From contig CAJXUA010000015.1 of assembly GCA_913060695.1 (NCBI GenBank), positions 1 through 64,000 of the forward strand: a DNA stretch of 64,000 bases, written 5' to 3'. Position 1 is the first letter of the stretch. Each line of letters begins with the position of its first letter. The translations under genes were made by a program, and so were the position numbers. Shown here piece after piece: positions 36,011 through 45,354 of this stretch. Source of the stretch: an uncultured Gammaproteobacteria bacterium (lineage in GTDB: Bacteria > Pseudomonadota > Gammaproteobacteria > Pseudomonadales > Pseudohongiellaceae). The notes beneath the pieces were generated by a model. It saw nothing but the letters and a program-made list of their open reading frames with translations. It was not told the origin of the DNA and did no database searches.

Positions 36011-36817
36011 CTACCAGCGGTAATTGAGTTGAACGCCGACAGCGATGTCGGCGCTATCCTCCGTAAAGCCTTTTACTACATAGGACATCAGCGTCCATTC
36101 GTTGGCTAATGCCCAAGATACATAGGGCAGGACTTCATGTGTTTCGCCAGAAGCGCTGGATGCGGCTTCGCGGAAGTCGTAGATTATCCCAGCACTGAAC
36201 TTCTCACTCAGCGGCCTTGCGAAACCAAGGGATACAAAGCCCGAATCCGTCATGCTATTAAATAGGTCCGATTTGCCGCGTATTTTGTAACCGAGCGTCG
36301 CAAAAAGCGTGGTCTGGCCGACTTGCTGGTAGGCGTCCAACTGAACCCCGTAATCGTAGGCCCCAGTGCCTAAGCCCTTATCCTCATTGGCAGTCGGAAT
36401 CTTGACCTCAAAGCCTAGGTCGAAGAATGGCGTTAAGCTCCCTAACGCGGGCAGCTGGTAGGTCGCGCTCAACACCGAATCGCCCACGCCCCGATTATTG
36501 CCAGAGGCTAATGGGTTATCTAGCACCTCTAGCTCTTCTCTGCCCACTCCTCCGACGTTTACAAGCACATTGCCAGCACCCGATATCTCTAGATAGGGCA
36601 CACTCGCCTGTACGCTCCAATTGCCGAAAGAGCGCTCGTAGGAAAGTGGAAAATAGTAAATAGAGGTATCGAGGGTTTGGCCATAGTCGCCTTTACTATA
36701 ATAAGCCCCGAAGGAAAGATCATTGCTCGGCGCCTGAGACTCGGAATGCTGCGCGTTCGCGCCCATAGCGATCCCTACCCCTACGACTACTTGACTCATC
36801 TTTATTAGCTTTAGCAC
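36011..36817 (-). CDS. Outer-membrane beta-barrel protein
   Basis: This 268-residue product has a signal peptide (cleavage likely after residue 22, MGANA) and then alternating strands typical of a barrel of about 12 strands, ending in the aromatic motif LNYRW required for outer-membrane insertion. Blocks such as LGFEVKIPTANEDKGLGTGAYDY match the transporter-like (phenol-degradation MetA-type) porin superfamily, in which the substrate is often unknown. It is convergent with the Gly-rich gene (20 bases apart) and divergent from the Slam-like gene. It may be part of this envelope cluster or independent. Confidence 0.75.
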   Translation of the reverse strand: MLKLIKMSQVVVGVGIAMGANAQHSESQAPSNDLSFGAYYSKGDYGQTLDTSIYYFPLSYERSFGNWSVQASVPYLEISGAGNVLVNVGGVGREELEVLDNPLASGNNRGVGDSVLSATYQLPALGSLTPFFDLGFEVKIPTANEDKGLGTGAYDYGVQLDAYQQVGQTTLFATLGYKIRGKSDLFNSMTDSGFVSLGFARPLSEKFSAGIIYDFREAASSASGETHEVLPYVSWALANEWTLMSYVVKGFTEDSADIAVGVQLNYRW

Positions 36818-37100
36818 ATCGGCCTCCAGTTGCGAGGCAAAGTAGCGTTACCCTCAATTATTGTCAAAGTTTTGCGCGTTTTTACCGACATATACTAGGC
36901 CTAGCCCTAGTTTGGGCGCCATGGTTTCGAGATGCATCACATATTGAGCACGCGAATAGTGCTAAATCTTTGAAAACTGTTGTATACCATGTAAAGTTGG
37001 CTAAAAAATATGCTCACTCAAAGTCGCTGCAGATGGGCTCTATTCTGCCCGGCATTCTTGCTCAGCCTTTTGGCTAAATCTCATCGGAACGGATCGCTCT
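36818..37100. other. Divergent intergenic region
   Basis: These 283 bases separate the porin-like gene (minus) and the Slam-like gene (plus) and should hold both promoters. A palindromic patch ACTAGGCCTAGCCCTAGT lies at about 36893-36910. No Fur box and no copy of the GTGGGA-N5-TCCCAC palindrome was found. Confidence 0.4.
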
Positions 37101-38447
37101 ATGAGAACCTTTAAAATATTTGCTCTAACCGCATTATCAGCGAGTTTGGCGTCCCCGCTGGCGCTAGCACAAGAGAACACGCCTCCCAACACACAGTTAA
37201 ACGAACTCATTGGCGCAGAGCGTTACGAGGAAGCCTATGCCCTCGCAATTAGCGATCTAGAGGCTTGGGAAGGCGACACTGACTTCGACTTCCTCTATGG
37301 CATCGCGGCTATAGAGAGTGGCAACGCTAACGAATCCGTCTATGCCTTCGAACGGGTCGCCAACACCGCCCCGCGCAATGTCACACGACAGCGTGCACGA
37401 CTAGAACTGGCACGGGCATATTTGCTCACTAATAACCTGGCGGCCTCCGAGACTCTGTTTAATGAGGTGCTCGCGAGCAATCCTCCAGAGAACGTGCAGG
37501 ACAATATTCGCGCGTTTCTTAGCCTCATCGATGAGCGCCGCAATAGCCGCACGTCCACATTCAGCTTCGCCATCGCTCCCGTCATCGGTCACGATGACAA
37601 CATCAATAGCGCAACAAGCAATGGGCTAATCGATACTCCACTGATAGGTGAGATCGAATTGAATTCAGAGGGACTCAAGACTGGCGATGAGTTCTTCGAC
37701 GTCACCGTTAACATGGCCTATAAGAAGCCCTTCTCTCGCGATCGCGCACTCGACGTTACTTTGATAGCCAACCGCCATGACAATCAGTCTACGGACCAGT
37801 TCGACATAGACTATGCCTTGGGCGACCTCTCTTATGGCTATGGTAATGATAAACATCGCTTCCGACACAGCCTGCAGGTTCAGTCTGTATTCCTAGACGG
37901 CGCACGCTTCCAGAACACCTATCGTTTCAATAACTCTTGGCAGAGAGCCGGCGAAAATGGCTGGTATCAAGGCCTCTCGGGCGCCCTTTCGACGACCCGC
38001 AATGTCAACACAGCCGACTCCCCATTAAGCGATCTAAAAGACACCAATCAGATTCTAGTGTCGGGCTCACTCACCAAATTGAGCGCGAAGTTCACCAATA
38101 CCTTTACCTTATTCTATGCCCAAGACAATGCCTTAGCCTCCCAAGGCGAGCACAACGGTCGTGACTATTACGGCCTATCCCATAGCTTACTGTGGCGACT
38201 CAATGGGTCACATACACCCTATGCACGTCTTTCTTACCAGAGCACTGGGTATGACGCAAAGCATCCTATCTTCTTCAACGATGTCCGCGGCGACGACAAT
38301 GTCTCCGCTGCCCTTGGTTGGACTTGGCAGTATTCGCGCCGCCTCTCCATCAACTCCGAGATGGCATACAACGACGCCAATAGTAATATCGCGCTATTCG
38401 AGTACACACGATTCAAGTATCAATTAGGCCTGCAGTTCCAGATGTAA
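37101..38447 (+). CDS. Slam-like TPR and beta-barrel outer-membrane protein
   Basis: This 448-residue product has a signal peptide (cleavage after A23, LALAQ). A TPR region (about 30-150) follows, with helix pairs such as YEEAYALAISDLEAWEG and ARAYLLTNNLAASETLFNEVL. From about 153 to the end it is a strand-rich barrel. The junction FAIAPVIGHDDNINSATSNG and the TPR-then-barrel layout match the surface lipoprotein assembly modifier (Slam, DUF560) family, which moves substrate proteins across the outer membrane (type XI secretion). The end reads FKYQLGLQFQM. It lies 48 bases before the huge FecR repeat gene, its probable cargo. An alternative is a related TPR-barrel of other function. Confidence 0.7.
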   Translation: MRTFKIFALTALSASLASPLALAQENTPPNTQLNELIGAERYEEAYALAISDLEAWEGDTDFDFLYGIAAIESGNANESVYAFERVANTAPRNVTRQRARLELARAYLLTNNLAASETLFNEVLASNPPENVQDNIRAFLSLIDERRNSRTSTFSFAIAPVIGHDDNINSATSNGLIDTPLIGEIELNSEGLKTGDEFFDVTVNMAYKKPFSRDRALDVTLIANRHDNQSTDQFDIDYALGDLSYGYGNDKHRFRHSLQVQSVFLDGARFQNTYRFNNSWQRAGENGWYQGLSGALSTTRNVNTADSPLSDLKDTNQILVSGSLTKLSAKFTNTFTLFYAQDNALASQGEHNGRDYYGLSHSLLWRLNGSHTPYARLSYQSTGYDAKHPIFFNDVRGDDNVSAALGWTWQYSRRLSINSEMAYNDANSNIALFEYTRFKYQLGLQFQM

Positions 38448-38495
38448 TAAAGGAACTTAAGCACACTACAGCCGAACGAATGACGAGCAAAAAAT

Positions 38496-41400
38496 ATGAA
38501 CGATGATCTTACACACCGCTTTTATAAGCTTCTCAATGTCGGCTTCTTCTGCCTGTGTCTCAGCCTTTACAACCCTGTAGTTCATGCACAGGAAGACGAA
38601 GAGATTGCCGGTCGTGTTATTCGTGTCAGCGGTGCGGTCAACGCGATTAACCCTACTGGCACCCGCGTATTAGCGCGTGGTGATGACTTCTATGTTGGCG
38701 ACACCATCACTACCGGGCCCGCCGGATTTACCCAGATTCGCCTCAAAGACTCAGCGATCATCAGCCTGAAGTCCGATACGATCTTCGAGATTACCGAGTA
38801 CAGCTATCAATCGACTACTGGCGAAGAAGATGCAGCGACTATGACGTTGCTACAGGGCGGTTTCCGCACTATCACCGGCAATATTGCGAGAGATGCGTAT
38901 AACGTCGAAACCCCCTTCGCCACCATCGGTATTCGCGGCACAGATCACCAGGCACTCATAACACCTGACGGCTTGATCGTTGGCGTATTCGATGGCACCA
39001 CTTTCGTCTTCAATGACGGTGGCTCCATCGAACTGGGTGTTGGTCAAAGCTTCGATTTCGCCTTTATCGCCTCAGCGATTCTCGCGCCGCTTGGCCTGCC
39101 AGGTACTCCCGATGAATATGGCATTATCGACATCGACCCTACTGACGATGGCAGCGTTGAAGAAGAGGAAGACGACAACAATGGCGGTAACGCTGGTGGC
39201 GGTAACGCCGGCGGTGGCAACGCAGGCAGCGGCGACAGCGGTGATGGCTCGACGCGAACGATCCCTCCGGCCTCGACTGCTGCCACCATCCGCGATGAAC
39301 GCACTGTTAACGGCATAGTGCCAGGCAATACTGCTGGCACCACTGCGGGCACCACCACGAGTGCTCGAACTGGCACAGGGCAAGGTCAAACCAGCTCACT
39401 CACGATCAACCCGAATGACAGCGGTGACGGCCGAATCGTTACTTCGCCCACTCCTACTATTCCGAATACTCCAGCACCGGCCCCGGCGCCTGCGCCAACT
39501 CCTGCACCAGCGCCAACTCCGCCTCCTGCGCCAGAACCCACTCCGCCTCCCGCGCCAGAGCCCACTCCGCCTCCTGCGCCAGAGCCCACTCCGCCTCCTG
39601 CGCCAGAGCCAACTCCGCCTCCTGCGCCCGAGCCAACTCCACCTCCTGCGCCGGAGCCCACTCCACCGCCCGCTCCTGAACCAGCCCCAGAGCCTGCACC
39701 TGCACCTGCTCCTGCGCCTGAACCGGCCCCAGAGCCTGCGCCTGAACCTGCTCCGGAACCTGCGCCTGCGCCAGATCCTACCCCAGCGCTCAGCACTGCA
39801 GAACTCACTACTCTTTCAAGCTCTGACCGGACTGGCGTGTTGGTAACCCATTCCTTGTCGGAAGCACAAAGCGGTAGCGCCAGCGATTTCGGTAGTTCGA
39901 CACTATTTGGCAATACCAGCAACAATATTGCCGTACGTCCCGGTAGCGCTACACGCTCGGGTTTCTTAACCTCAGTTGATGGGCTCGAGGTACAGTGGGG
40001 CAAGTGGACCAGCGTTGCGGGTAGCCCTTCTTATTGGCAGAACGTCGCCGGCGATTTATCCGGCGAACTCTCGACGTTCATCATGGTGTCTGCGCCAACG
40101 ACAGACACAGAAACAATGAACAAGCTCGTCGGCAGCATTGAATACAGCAGTACTGGAAGCTTCATAGCCGATGAAAGTACGGGTTCAACCCCCGTACGGG
40201 AAGTGAGCAGCAGCCTTACACTAGATGTATCCACCGGCGACATTACATCGGGCACACTCAATATCTGCTTGGGCGCGACTGGTTGCAGCAGTAGCGATGA
40301 TAGACAACGCTGGGCCACTTCGTTTATTGGAAGGCTATCCAGCGGAAAGTTCTCCTCAACTCTTAGCGGCAGCATTATCGAGGAAAGTGGCAGTGCTGCT
40401 GGGCTTACAGGCGGCTTCAATGTGTTCAGCATAGACTCGACTAGAAGTGTCGAAGGGACGATTACAGGCAATATTACCGGCAACTCTGGCGAAGGCTTTG
40501 TCCTAGGCTTTAGAGCTAAAGAAGTAGGCGAGAGCACAAACTCTATTATCGGTGCTAGCGTTCTGAAGGCTCCGGCATCTATTTCTCAAGAGCAGATTAA
40601 CGCACTCACCTATAGAGGCCTCGCGATTGTCGGCCCCAATGATGGTGCCAAGAACTTGGGCATTCACATAGGCGCATCAGGCGACCTAACTAATGACCAA
40701 GCCTTCCTTCTTTACAGCCAGAACCCTGGCTTTGTTTTGCACAACAATGGCGTGAGTGCGGACAGCGGAACACTCGAGAACGACATCAACGACTATGATG
40801 TTACTTGGGGAATGTGGACAGGCACAAGCCCAGAGGTGGAAGGCGTGCCCTTGCACTATAGATATAGTCTTAGCAATGCGGCCATGTACAACAGCATAAT
40901 GGGCAAGGTAATAGTGGCAACTGGCACGCCTTCTCCAAGCAATCAACTTACGGGCAGTAAGTATTTCGAATCGAGCTCTAGTAATGAATACTTCATCACC
41001 GGCGGCGACGAAGCAGCTAATACCATCAAGGGTCAGTTTAAAATCGACTTAGACTCAGGTGCACTCACCAATGGCAAGATGGAGGTCATCAGCAGTGGCA
41101 AACACTGGACGTCGAATGAGTTTATCGGAACGGTTGCCAACGGCACCCTCCCGGTTACTAGCGTCACAGGCAATGTCGTAATAGGCGAGTCCACTGGCGC
41201 TTTCACTGGCAATTTCGCAGGCCACTTTGTTGGCAACTACGCACAGGGTTTCCTTGCCGCCTTCGACTTCAAGAAAACTGGCTCTAGCACCAATAGCTTT
41301 GGTGCGGTCTTGTTCGAGGCAGTCGAGTTAGCGCCTGTCTACACCACTTCAGACTTCACCACATTCGGCGAAAGCTCTTACTACGGTTTCGTGCTCGGCC

Positions 41401-43493
41401 AAGTCGTAGCCGACAATGAAGGCCTAGCCACTTTCGGCAAGGTATTGGTCAATCTCGACGAGGAAAGCTCTTACGAAGGAGGCACCGAGAAGTTTGTCAG
41501 CGCTGCCGCGAGCAATGCCTTGAGCACCAACACAGAGCCCAAGTTCATTATTGAACGCAACACTGCAGACAATCAGAACTATGAGCAAGGCGTAACCGAA
41601 AGGAATATCAACTGGGGTAAGTGGCTGGCCGGCGCGAAGGTCTACACGAAATTCGACGACAATCGACAATTCCAGACCCTCGATCAGACGACTATCAACG
41701 TAAACTTCGTCCCTACCACGGCCGCAGAGTTCACTAGCATAGGCAGTGTCAGCCGCACCTATGCTGGCGGCGACTCATCGGCCTTCGGCAAGATCAATCA
41801 TTCGCTTATCCACGCCTATTCCTCGGTACACGAGATCAAGTCGGTGTTTGACATCAACTTTGGCACCGGCGTTCTGACTAATGGTTTACTCGAGATTTGC
41901 ATGGATGCAAGCTGCAGCAATGTCAGCGCCGACAAATGGCAGTTCGGTTATAGCGGCACACTCAACAACGGCATTCTCTTGGATGCGACGACCGACAGCG
42001 CGAAACACAATGACAACGCAGTTACTGTCACCGGCACTGTGGTAGGCGGCTTCACTGGTAGCGATGCAGACCGATTTGTGGGCGGCTTCAACTATATTGA
42101 AAACGGCAATTCCGGCCACTATATGCGCGGCAGCTTCCTCCTAGAGAACTCAAGCTTCCTCACTGCCGAAGCTATCTCAGGTTTCGAGGAGAACGAGTAT
42201 GGATTCTTGAGCTTCTCGGACAATCTTTCTGCCGGTGTTTACGGCGGTGCGGCCCAGCGCAAAGGCAATTCTAGCAACTATCTGATTACAGATTCCCGGC
42301 TAAACAGTTCGGACTGGTATAACCGTAACGGAAGTGGCGCATCATTCCATAATGAAGATATCGACAGCTTCTTCCGCAAAGGCGGAGCTGGAGTCACAGT
42401 CATTAACAATGTCGCTAGCTTGGGCGATGTGATTACCTGGGGTAAGTGGGACGGCGAATCCGGAAGCGAAATACGACGCGACTCCCTAGGTTCAACCTAT
42501 ACCGATTTCGACGTGGATGCCTATTGGTTTATAGCCAAGCCAAGTGCCCCTACCGGCACCACTGGCAAGTGGGAATACTCCAACACACTAGCACTTCAGG
42601 GCTCTGGCAGCGACGGTACCTTGGCACTAGCAGACCTGAAGACATTTGGTTTTGTTCTCGATCTGAGTAATGGCAATATCTCCCTAGGAAAGCTGAAGAT
42701 TCAAAGAGATGCCGATTGGACCGTTGCGTTCACAGGCTCGGCGAAGAATGACACAACGGGACAGGGCCCATTCCTCTCTCTGGCCATCTCCAACGTTGAA
42801 TACAATGGCAACAGCATTGATCATTCGAATAGTTCTCTCGCAGGCATGCTAATCAACAATGGACAACAAGCGGCCACCGCGTTCTCCCTCACTAAAGTTG
42901 GGTCCGAATCCAGCCCCAATGTCGCGGGAACAATCCTTACCCAACGCGCCAGTGACGACCTGGAAGTGGATTGGGGCGACTGGGATACGCCAGTGGTGGA
43001 TAACTGGACATCGCAGTTGAAAAACGAAATCGAGACGAGCATCTTCACATCGCTGCAGCTAACGCCGGACTTCGTTATCAATAGTCTCAAAGGCAGCGGC
43101 GAGTTCCAATACGACTATGCGAATGGTGCTGGGGCAGGTTATGGATCTGCGGCAGGCGAGCTTCTTAGCGTTTCTGCGAATATGGAAGTTAACTTTAACG
43201 ACTCAACTATCGATGAAGGCCATCTTACAGTCATGACTGCTAACGAGGAATCGTGGCACTCTCATTTCACGGGTAGCTTCCAAGGAAACAATGTCACCCT
43301 TACTCCCGAGACTGGTTCCTTTACCATCGGCGGGACTGCCAATGCAGGCACTACAAGTTTCGGCGGTGCCTTCACGGGAGAAGCTGCTGGAGGATTTGTT
43401 GGAGCCTTCGAGATGATCGATGCACTCGATAATCAGAACTTCGTACAGGGAGCCTTCACCTTAGGCAAAGGCGCGTCCCTGAGTACTGATTAA
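38496..43493 (+). CDS. Giant FecR-domain repeat protein, candidate Slam cargo
   Basis: A 1665-residue exported protein. It has a signal peptide cut near VVHAQ (residue 31; no lipobox, so not lipidated). A FecR domain follows (about 35-190: VIRVSGAVNAINPTGTRVLA, then TPFATIGIRGTDHQAL), then a Gly/Asn/Ser-rich linker, a proline-rich stalk (about 324-430) of repeated PTPPPAPE units, and five repeats each with a WGxW motif at residues 501, 771, 1040, 1315 and 1493. In each repeat the WGxW is followed by a pattern D-x-x-x-G-x-L-x-x-G-x-L, then a conserved W and F-x-G, then a barrel-like glycine pattern such as GAFTGEAAGGFVGAF. The last pattern recalls the barrel domains of TbpB and other Slam substrates. 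Extracellular or cell-surface location inferred. Confidence 0.75.
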   Translation: MNDDLTHRFYKLLNVGFFCLCLSLYNPVVHAQEDEEIAGRVIRVSGAVNAINPTGTRVLARGDDFYVGDTITTGPAGFTQIRLKDSAIISLKSDTIFEITEYSYQSTTGEEDAATMTLLQGGFRTITGNIARDAYNVETPFATIGIRGTDHQALITPDGLIVGVFDGTTFVFNDGGSIELGVGQSFDFAFIASAILAPLGLPGTPDEYGIIDIDPTDDGSVEEEEDDNNGGNAGGGNAGGGNAGSGDSGDGSTRTIPPASTAATIRDERTVNGIVPGNTAGTTAGTTTSARTGTGQGQTSSLTINPNDSGDGRIVTSPTPTIPNTPAPAPAPAPTPAPAPTPPPAPEPTPPPAPEPTPPPAPEPTPPPAPEPTPPPAPEPTPPPAPEPTPPPAPEPAPEPAPAPAPAPEPAPEPAPEPAPEPAPAPDPTPALSTAELTTLSSSDRTGVLVTHSLSEAQSGSASDFGSSTLFGNTSNNIAVRPGSATRSGFLTSVDGLEVQWGKWTSVAGSPSYWQNVAGDLSGELSTFIMVSAPTTDTETMNKLVGSIEYSSTGSFIADESTGSTPVREVSSSLTLDVSTGDITSGTLNICLGATGCSSSDDRQRWATSFIGRLSSGKFSSTLSGSIIEESGSAAGLTGGFNVFSIDSTRSVEGTITGNITGNSGEGFVLGFRAKEVGESTNSIIGASVLKAPASISQEQINALTYRGLAIVGPNDGAKNLGIHIGASGDLTNDQAFLLYSQNPGFVLHNNGVSADSGTLENDINDYDVTWGMWTGTSPEVEGVPLHYRYSLSNAAMYNSIMGKVIVATGTPSPSNQLTGSKYFESSSSNEYFITGGDEAANTIKGQFKIDLDSGALTNGKMEVISSGKHWTSNEFIGTVANGTLPVTSVTGNVVIGESTGAFTGNFAGHFVGNYAQGFLAAFDFKKTGSSTNSFGAVLFEAVELAPVYTTSDFTTFGESSYYGFVLGQVVADNEGLATFGKVLVNLDEESSYEGGTEKFVSAAASNALSTNTEPKFIIERNTADNQNYEQGVTERNINWGKWLAGAKVYTKFDDNRQFQTLDQTTINVNFVPTTAAEFTSIGSVSRTYAGGDSSAFGKINHSLIHAYSSVHEIKSVFDINFGTGVLTNGLLEICMDASCSNVSADKWQFGYSGTLNNGILLDATTDSAKHNDNAVTVTGTVVGGFTGSDADRFVGGFNYIENGNSGHYMRGSFLLENSSFLTAEAISGFEENEYGFLSFSDNLSAGVYGGAAQRKGNSSNYLITDSRLNSSDWYNRNGSGASFHNEDIDSFFRKGGAGVTVINNVASLGDVITWGKWDGESGSEIRRDSLGSTYTDFDVDAYWFIAKPSAPTGTTGKWEYSNTLALQGSGSDGTLALADLKTFGFVLDLSNGNISLGKLKIQRDADWTVAFTGSAKNDTTGQGPFLSLAISNVEYNGNSIDHSNSSLAGMLINNGQQAATAFSLTKVGSESSPNVAGTILTQRASDDLEVDWGDWDTPVVDNWTSQLKNEIETSIFTSLQLTPDFVINSLKGSGEFQYDYANGAGAGYGSAAGELLSVSANMEVNFNDSTIDEGHLTVMTANEESWHSHFTGSFQGNNVTLTPETGSFTIGGTANAGTTSFGGAFTGEAAGGFVGAFEMIDALDNQNFVQGAFTLGKGASLSTD
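39466..39787 (+). repeat. In-gene 24-nt tandem repeats coding PTPPPAPE
   Basis: About seven consecutive 24-nt units encode the octapeptide PTPPPAPE, flanked by shorter APAP and EPAPEPAP arrays. The unit length is a multiple of three, so copy-number change would lengthen or shorten the stalk without breaking the frame. A long minus-strand Gly/Ala frame across it is an artefact. Confidence 0.85.
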
Positions 43494-43525
43494 ACTCCTA
43501 ATAAGAGAGTTGGAGGAGCGAACAG

Positions 43526-43954
43526 CTACTCCCCTTTTTCCTCATCTAACTGTAGTGATGCAGAGTTGATGCAATAACGCAGCCCAGTGGGCTGTGGCCC
43601 ATCAGGAAACACATGGCCAAGATGGGCCTTGCAGTGTGAACACAGCACCTCGGTGCGCACCATGCCATGGCTATGGTCCGACTCCGTGATCACCTTGTCT
43701 TGCTCGACAGGCTCCCAATAGCTAGGCCAGCCGCTGCCAGAGTCGTACTTGGTCTCGGAAGAGAACAACGGATTATTGCAGACCGAACAGCGATATACGC
43801 CAGGGGCCTTCTCATTCCAGTATTTGCCGGAAAAGGCGCGTTCGGTGCCCTTCTCGCGCACGATCTGATAGCCCTCCTCCCCCAGTTCCTGTCGCAACAC
43901 CTCGTCCGACTTTACCTTTACCTGCTTTGTATCTGCGCCTTTATTCTCGCTCAT
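43526..43954 (-). CDS. msrB: Peptide methionine (R)-S-oxide reductase MsrB
   Basis: MsrB repairs the R-epimer of methionine sulfoxide in proteins with a catalytic cysteine and thioredoxin. The product is 142 residues from the chosen ATG. Zinc cysteines are C56, C59 (CSVC) and C105, C108 (CSHC); the catalytic cysteine is C128 in [18 protein letters not shown] and [10 protein letters not shown] are family blocks. The frame opens at 44068, but AGGAG upstream and the homology favour 43954. It is convergent with the FecR gene (32 bases apart). Confidence 0.95.
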   Translation of the reverse strand: MSENKGADTKQVKVKSDEVLRQELGEEGYQIVREKGTERAFSGKYWNEKAPGVYRCSVCNNPLFSSETKYDSGSGWPSYWEPVEQDKVITESDHSHGMVRTEVLCSHCKAHLGHVFPDGPQPTGLRYCINSASLQLDEEKGE

Positions 43955-44131
43955 TGCTGCATAAGCTCCTGTGTTGATGTAAGTCTGTTGATCTGTACCA
44001 CTGTCTTTTTGCCAAGAGGGGTTTACAATAGCCGCCCCATAAGCCCTTGGTTTAGGGCCAACATTCAATACGCCTAGATTAGCACACGCAGATCAACCTA
44101 GTTGGTTCTGCCGCAGCAGAGAAGCAATGCC

Positions 44132-45346
44132 ATGAAGAGAATCAAGCAGTCCGACAAACTTAATAAAGTATGTTACGACATTCGTGGCCCGGTTCTAGAA
44201 GAGGCCAAGCGCTTAGAGGAAGACGGTCACCGCATATTGAAGCTGAATATCGGCAACCCTGCCCCATTCGGTTTCGAGGCGCCCGAAGAGATCATTCAAG
44301 ACGTCATTCGCAATCTCTCCAATGCACAGGGTTATAGCGACTCTAAGGGCCTATTCTCGGCACGCAAGGCGATCATGCAGGAATGCCAGCAGATCGGCAT
44401 CAATGGCGTGGACATCGACGACATCTATCTAGGCAACGGGGTCAGCGAGCTTATCGTCATGGCCATGCAGGCGCTCCTGAATAACGGCGACGAGGTGCTA
44501 ATCCCTGCCCCTGATTATCCCCTGTGGACCGCGGCAGTTAGCTTAAGTGGCGGCACGCCAGTGCACTATGTGTGTGACGAGGGCGCGGACTGGTTTCCCG
44601 ACATCAAGGATATAGAGGCAAAGATTACATCGAACACCAAAGCGATCGTGATCATCAACCCAAATAATCCTACTGGCTCGGTGTATAGCAAAGAGGTGCT
44701 CGAAGAGATTATTCGTGTGGCACGCAAACACCAGCTAGTGATCTTCTCTGACGAGATCTACAGCAAGATTCTCTACGACGAGGCTGTCCATATTCCGATC
44801 GCCTCCCTTTGCGATGACCTGTTGATAGCAACATTCAACGGCCTCTCCAAGTCCTATCGCTTGGCCGGATTTCGTTCTGGGTGGATGATACTCAGTGGCG
44901 CAAAGGACAAGGCAGAGAATTATATCGAAGGCTTGGAGATTCTCTCCAATATGCGCCTGTGCGCCAATGTTCCGGCCCAGTTCGCCGTGCAGACAGCCCT
45001 TGGTGGTTATCAGAGTATTAATGAATTGATATTGCCGGGCGGGCGCCTGCGCGAGCAGCGCGACATGGCGTGGAACCTCATCACGCAGATTCCCGGTGTG
45101 AGCTGCGTAAAACCCAAGGGGGCCATCTACATGTTCCCGCGACTGGACCCGGATGTTTACGCCGTAAAAGACGATGCCAAATTCGTGTTCGACCTTCTAG
45201 AGAAAGAGAAGATCCTACTGGTACAGGGCAGTGCCTTCAATATTGAGGACAACTGCCACTTCCGTATCGTCTTCCTGCCTACAGTCGACGTGTTGCAACA
45301 GGCGATAACGAAGATTGAAAACTTCCTGCGTCGCAATAAATTCTAA
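44132..45346 (+). CDS. alaA: Glutamate-pyruvate (alanine) aminotransferase
   Basis: PLP-dependent class I aminotransferase that makes alanine from pyruvate and glutamate. The 404-residue product aligns closely in length and motifs with E. coli AlaA: LNIGNPAPFGFEAPEEI (substrate loop), NPNNPTGSVYS, the PLP-binding FSDEIYSK, and the Schiff-base lysine K240 in FNGLSKSYRLAGFRSGWM. I chose the ATG at 44132 over 44102, giving MKRIKQSDKLNKVCYDIRGP as in the family. It is divergent from msrB and convergent with pdxB. Confidence 0.93.
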   Translation: MKRIKQSDKLNKVCYDIRGPVLEEAKRLEEDGHRILKLNIGNPAPFGFEAPEEIIQDVIRNLSNAQGYSDSKGLFSARKAIMQECQQIGINGVDIDDIYLGNGVSELIVMAMQALLNNGDEVLIPAPDYPLWTAAVSLSGGTPVHYVCDEGADWFPDIKDIEAKITSNTKAIVIINPNNPTGSVYSKEVLEEIIRVARKHQLVIFSDEIYSKILYDEAVHIPIASLCDDLLIATFNGLSKSYRLAGFRSGWMILSGAKDKAENYIEGLEILSNMRLCANVPAQFAVQTALGGYQSINELILPGGRLREQRDMAWNLITQIPGVSCVKPKGAIYMFPRLDPDVYAVKDDAKFVFDLLEKEKILLVQGSAFNIEDNCHFRIVFLPTVDVLQQAITKIENFLRRNKF

Positions 45347-45354
45347 GCAGGTAA

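Noticed and set aside
36818-37100. Fur box or haem/iron control of the Slam-like gene
   Set aside because: FecR and Slam domains suggest iron, but no sequence close to the Fur consensus was found, so I do not claim iron regulation.
39386-40003. 205-codon Gly/Ala-rich minus-strand frame
   Set aside because: It is the complement of the PTPPPAPE tandem repeats in the FecR gene; periodic low-complexity DNA keeps all frames open.
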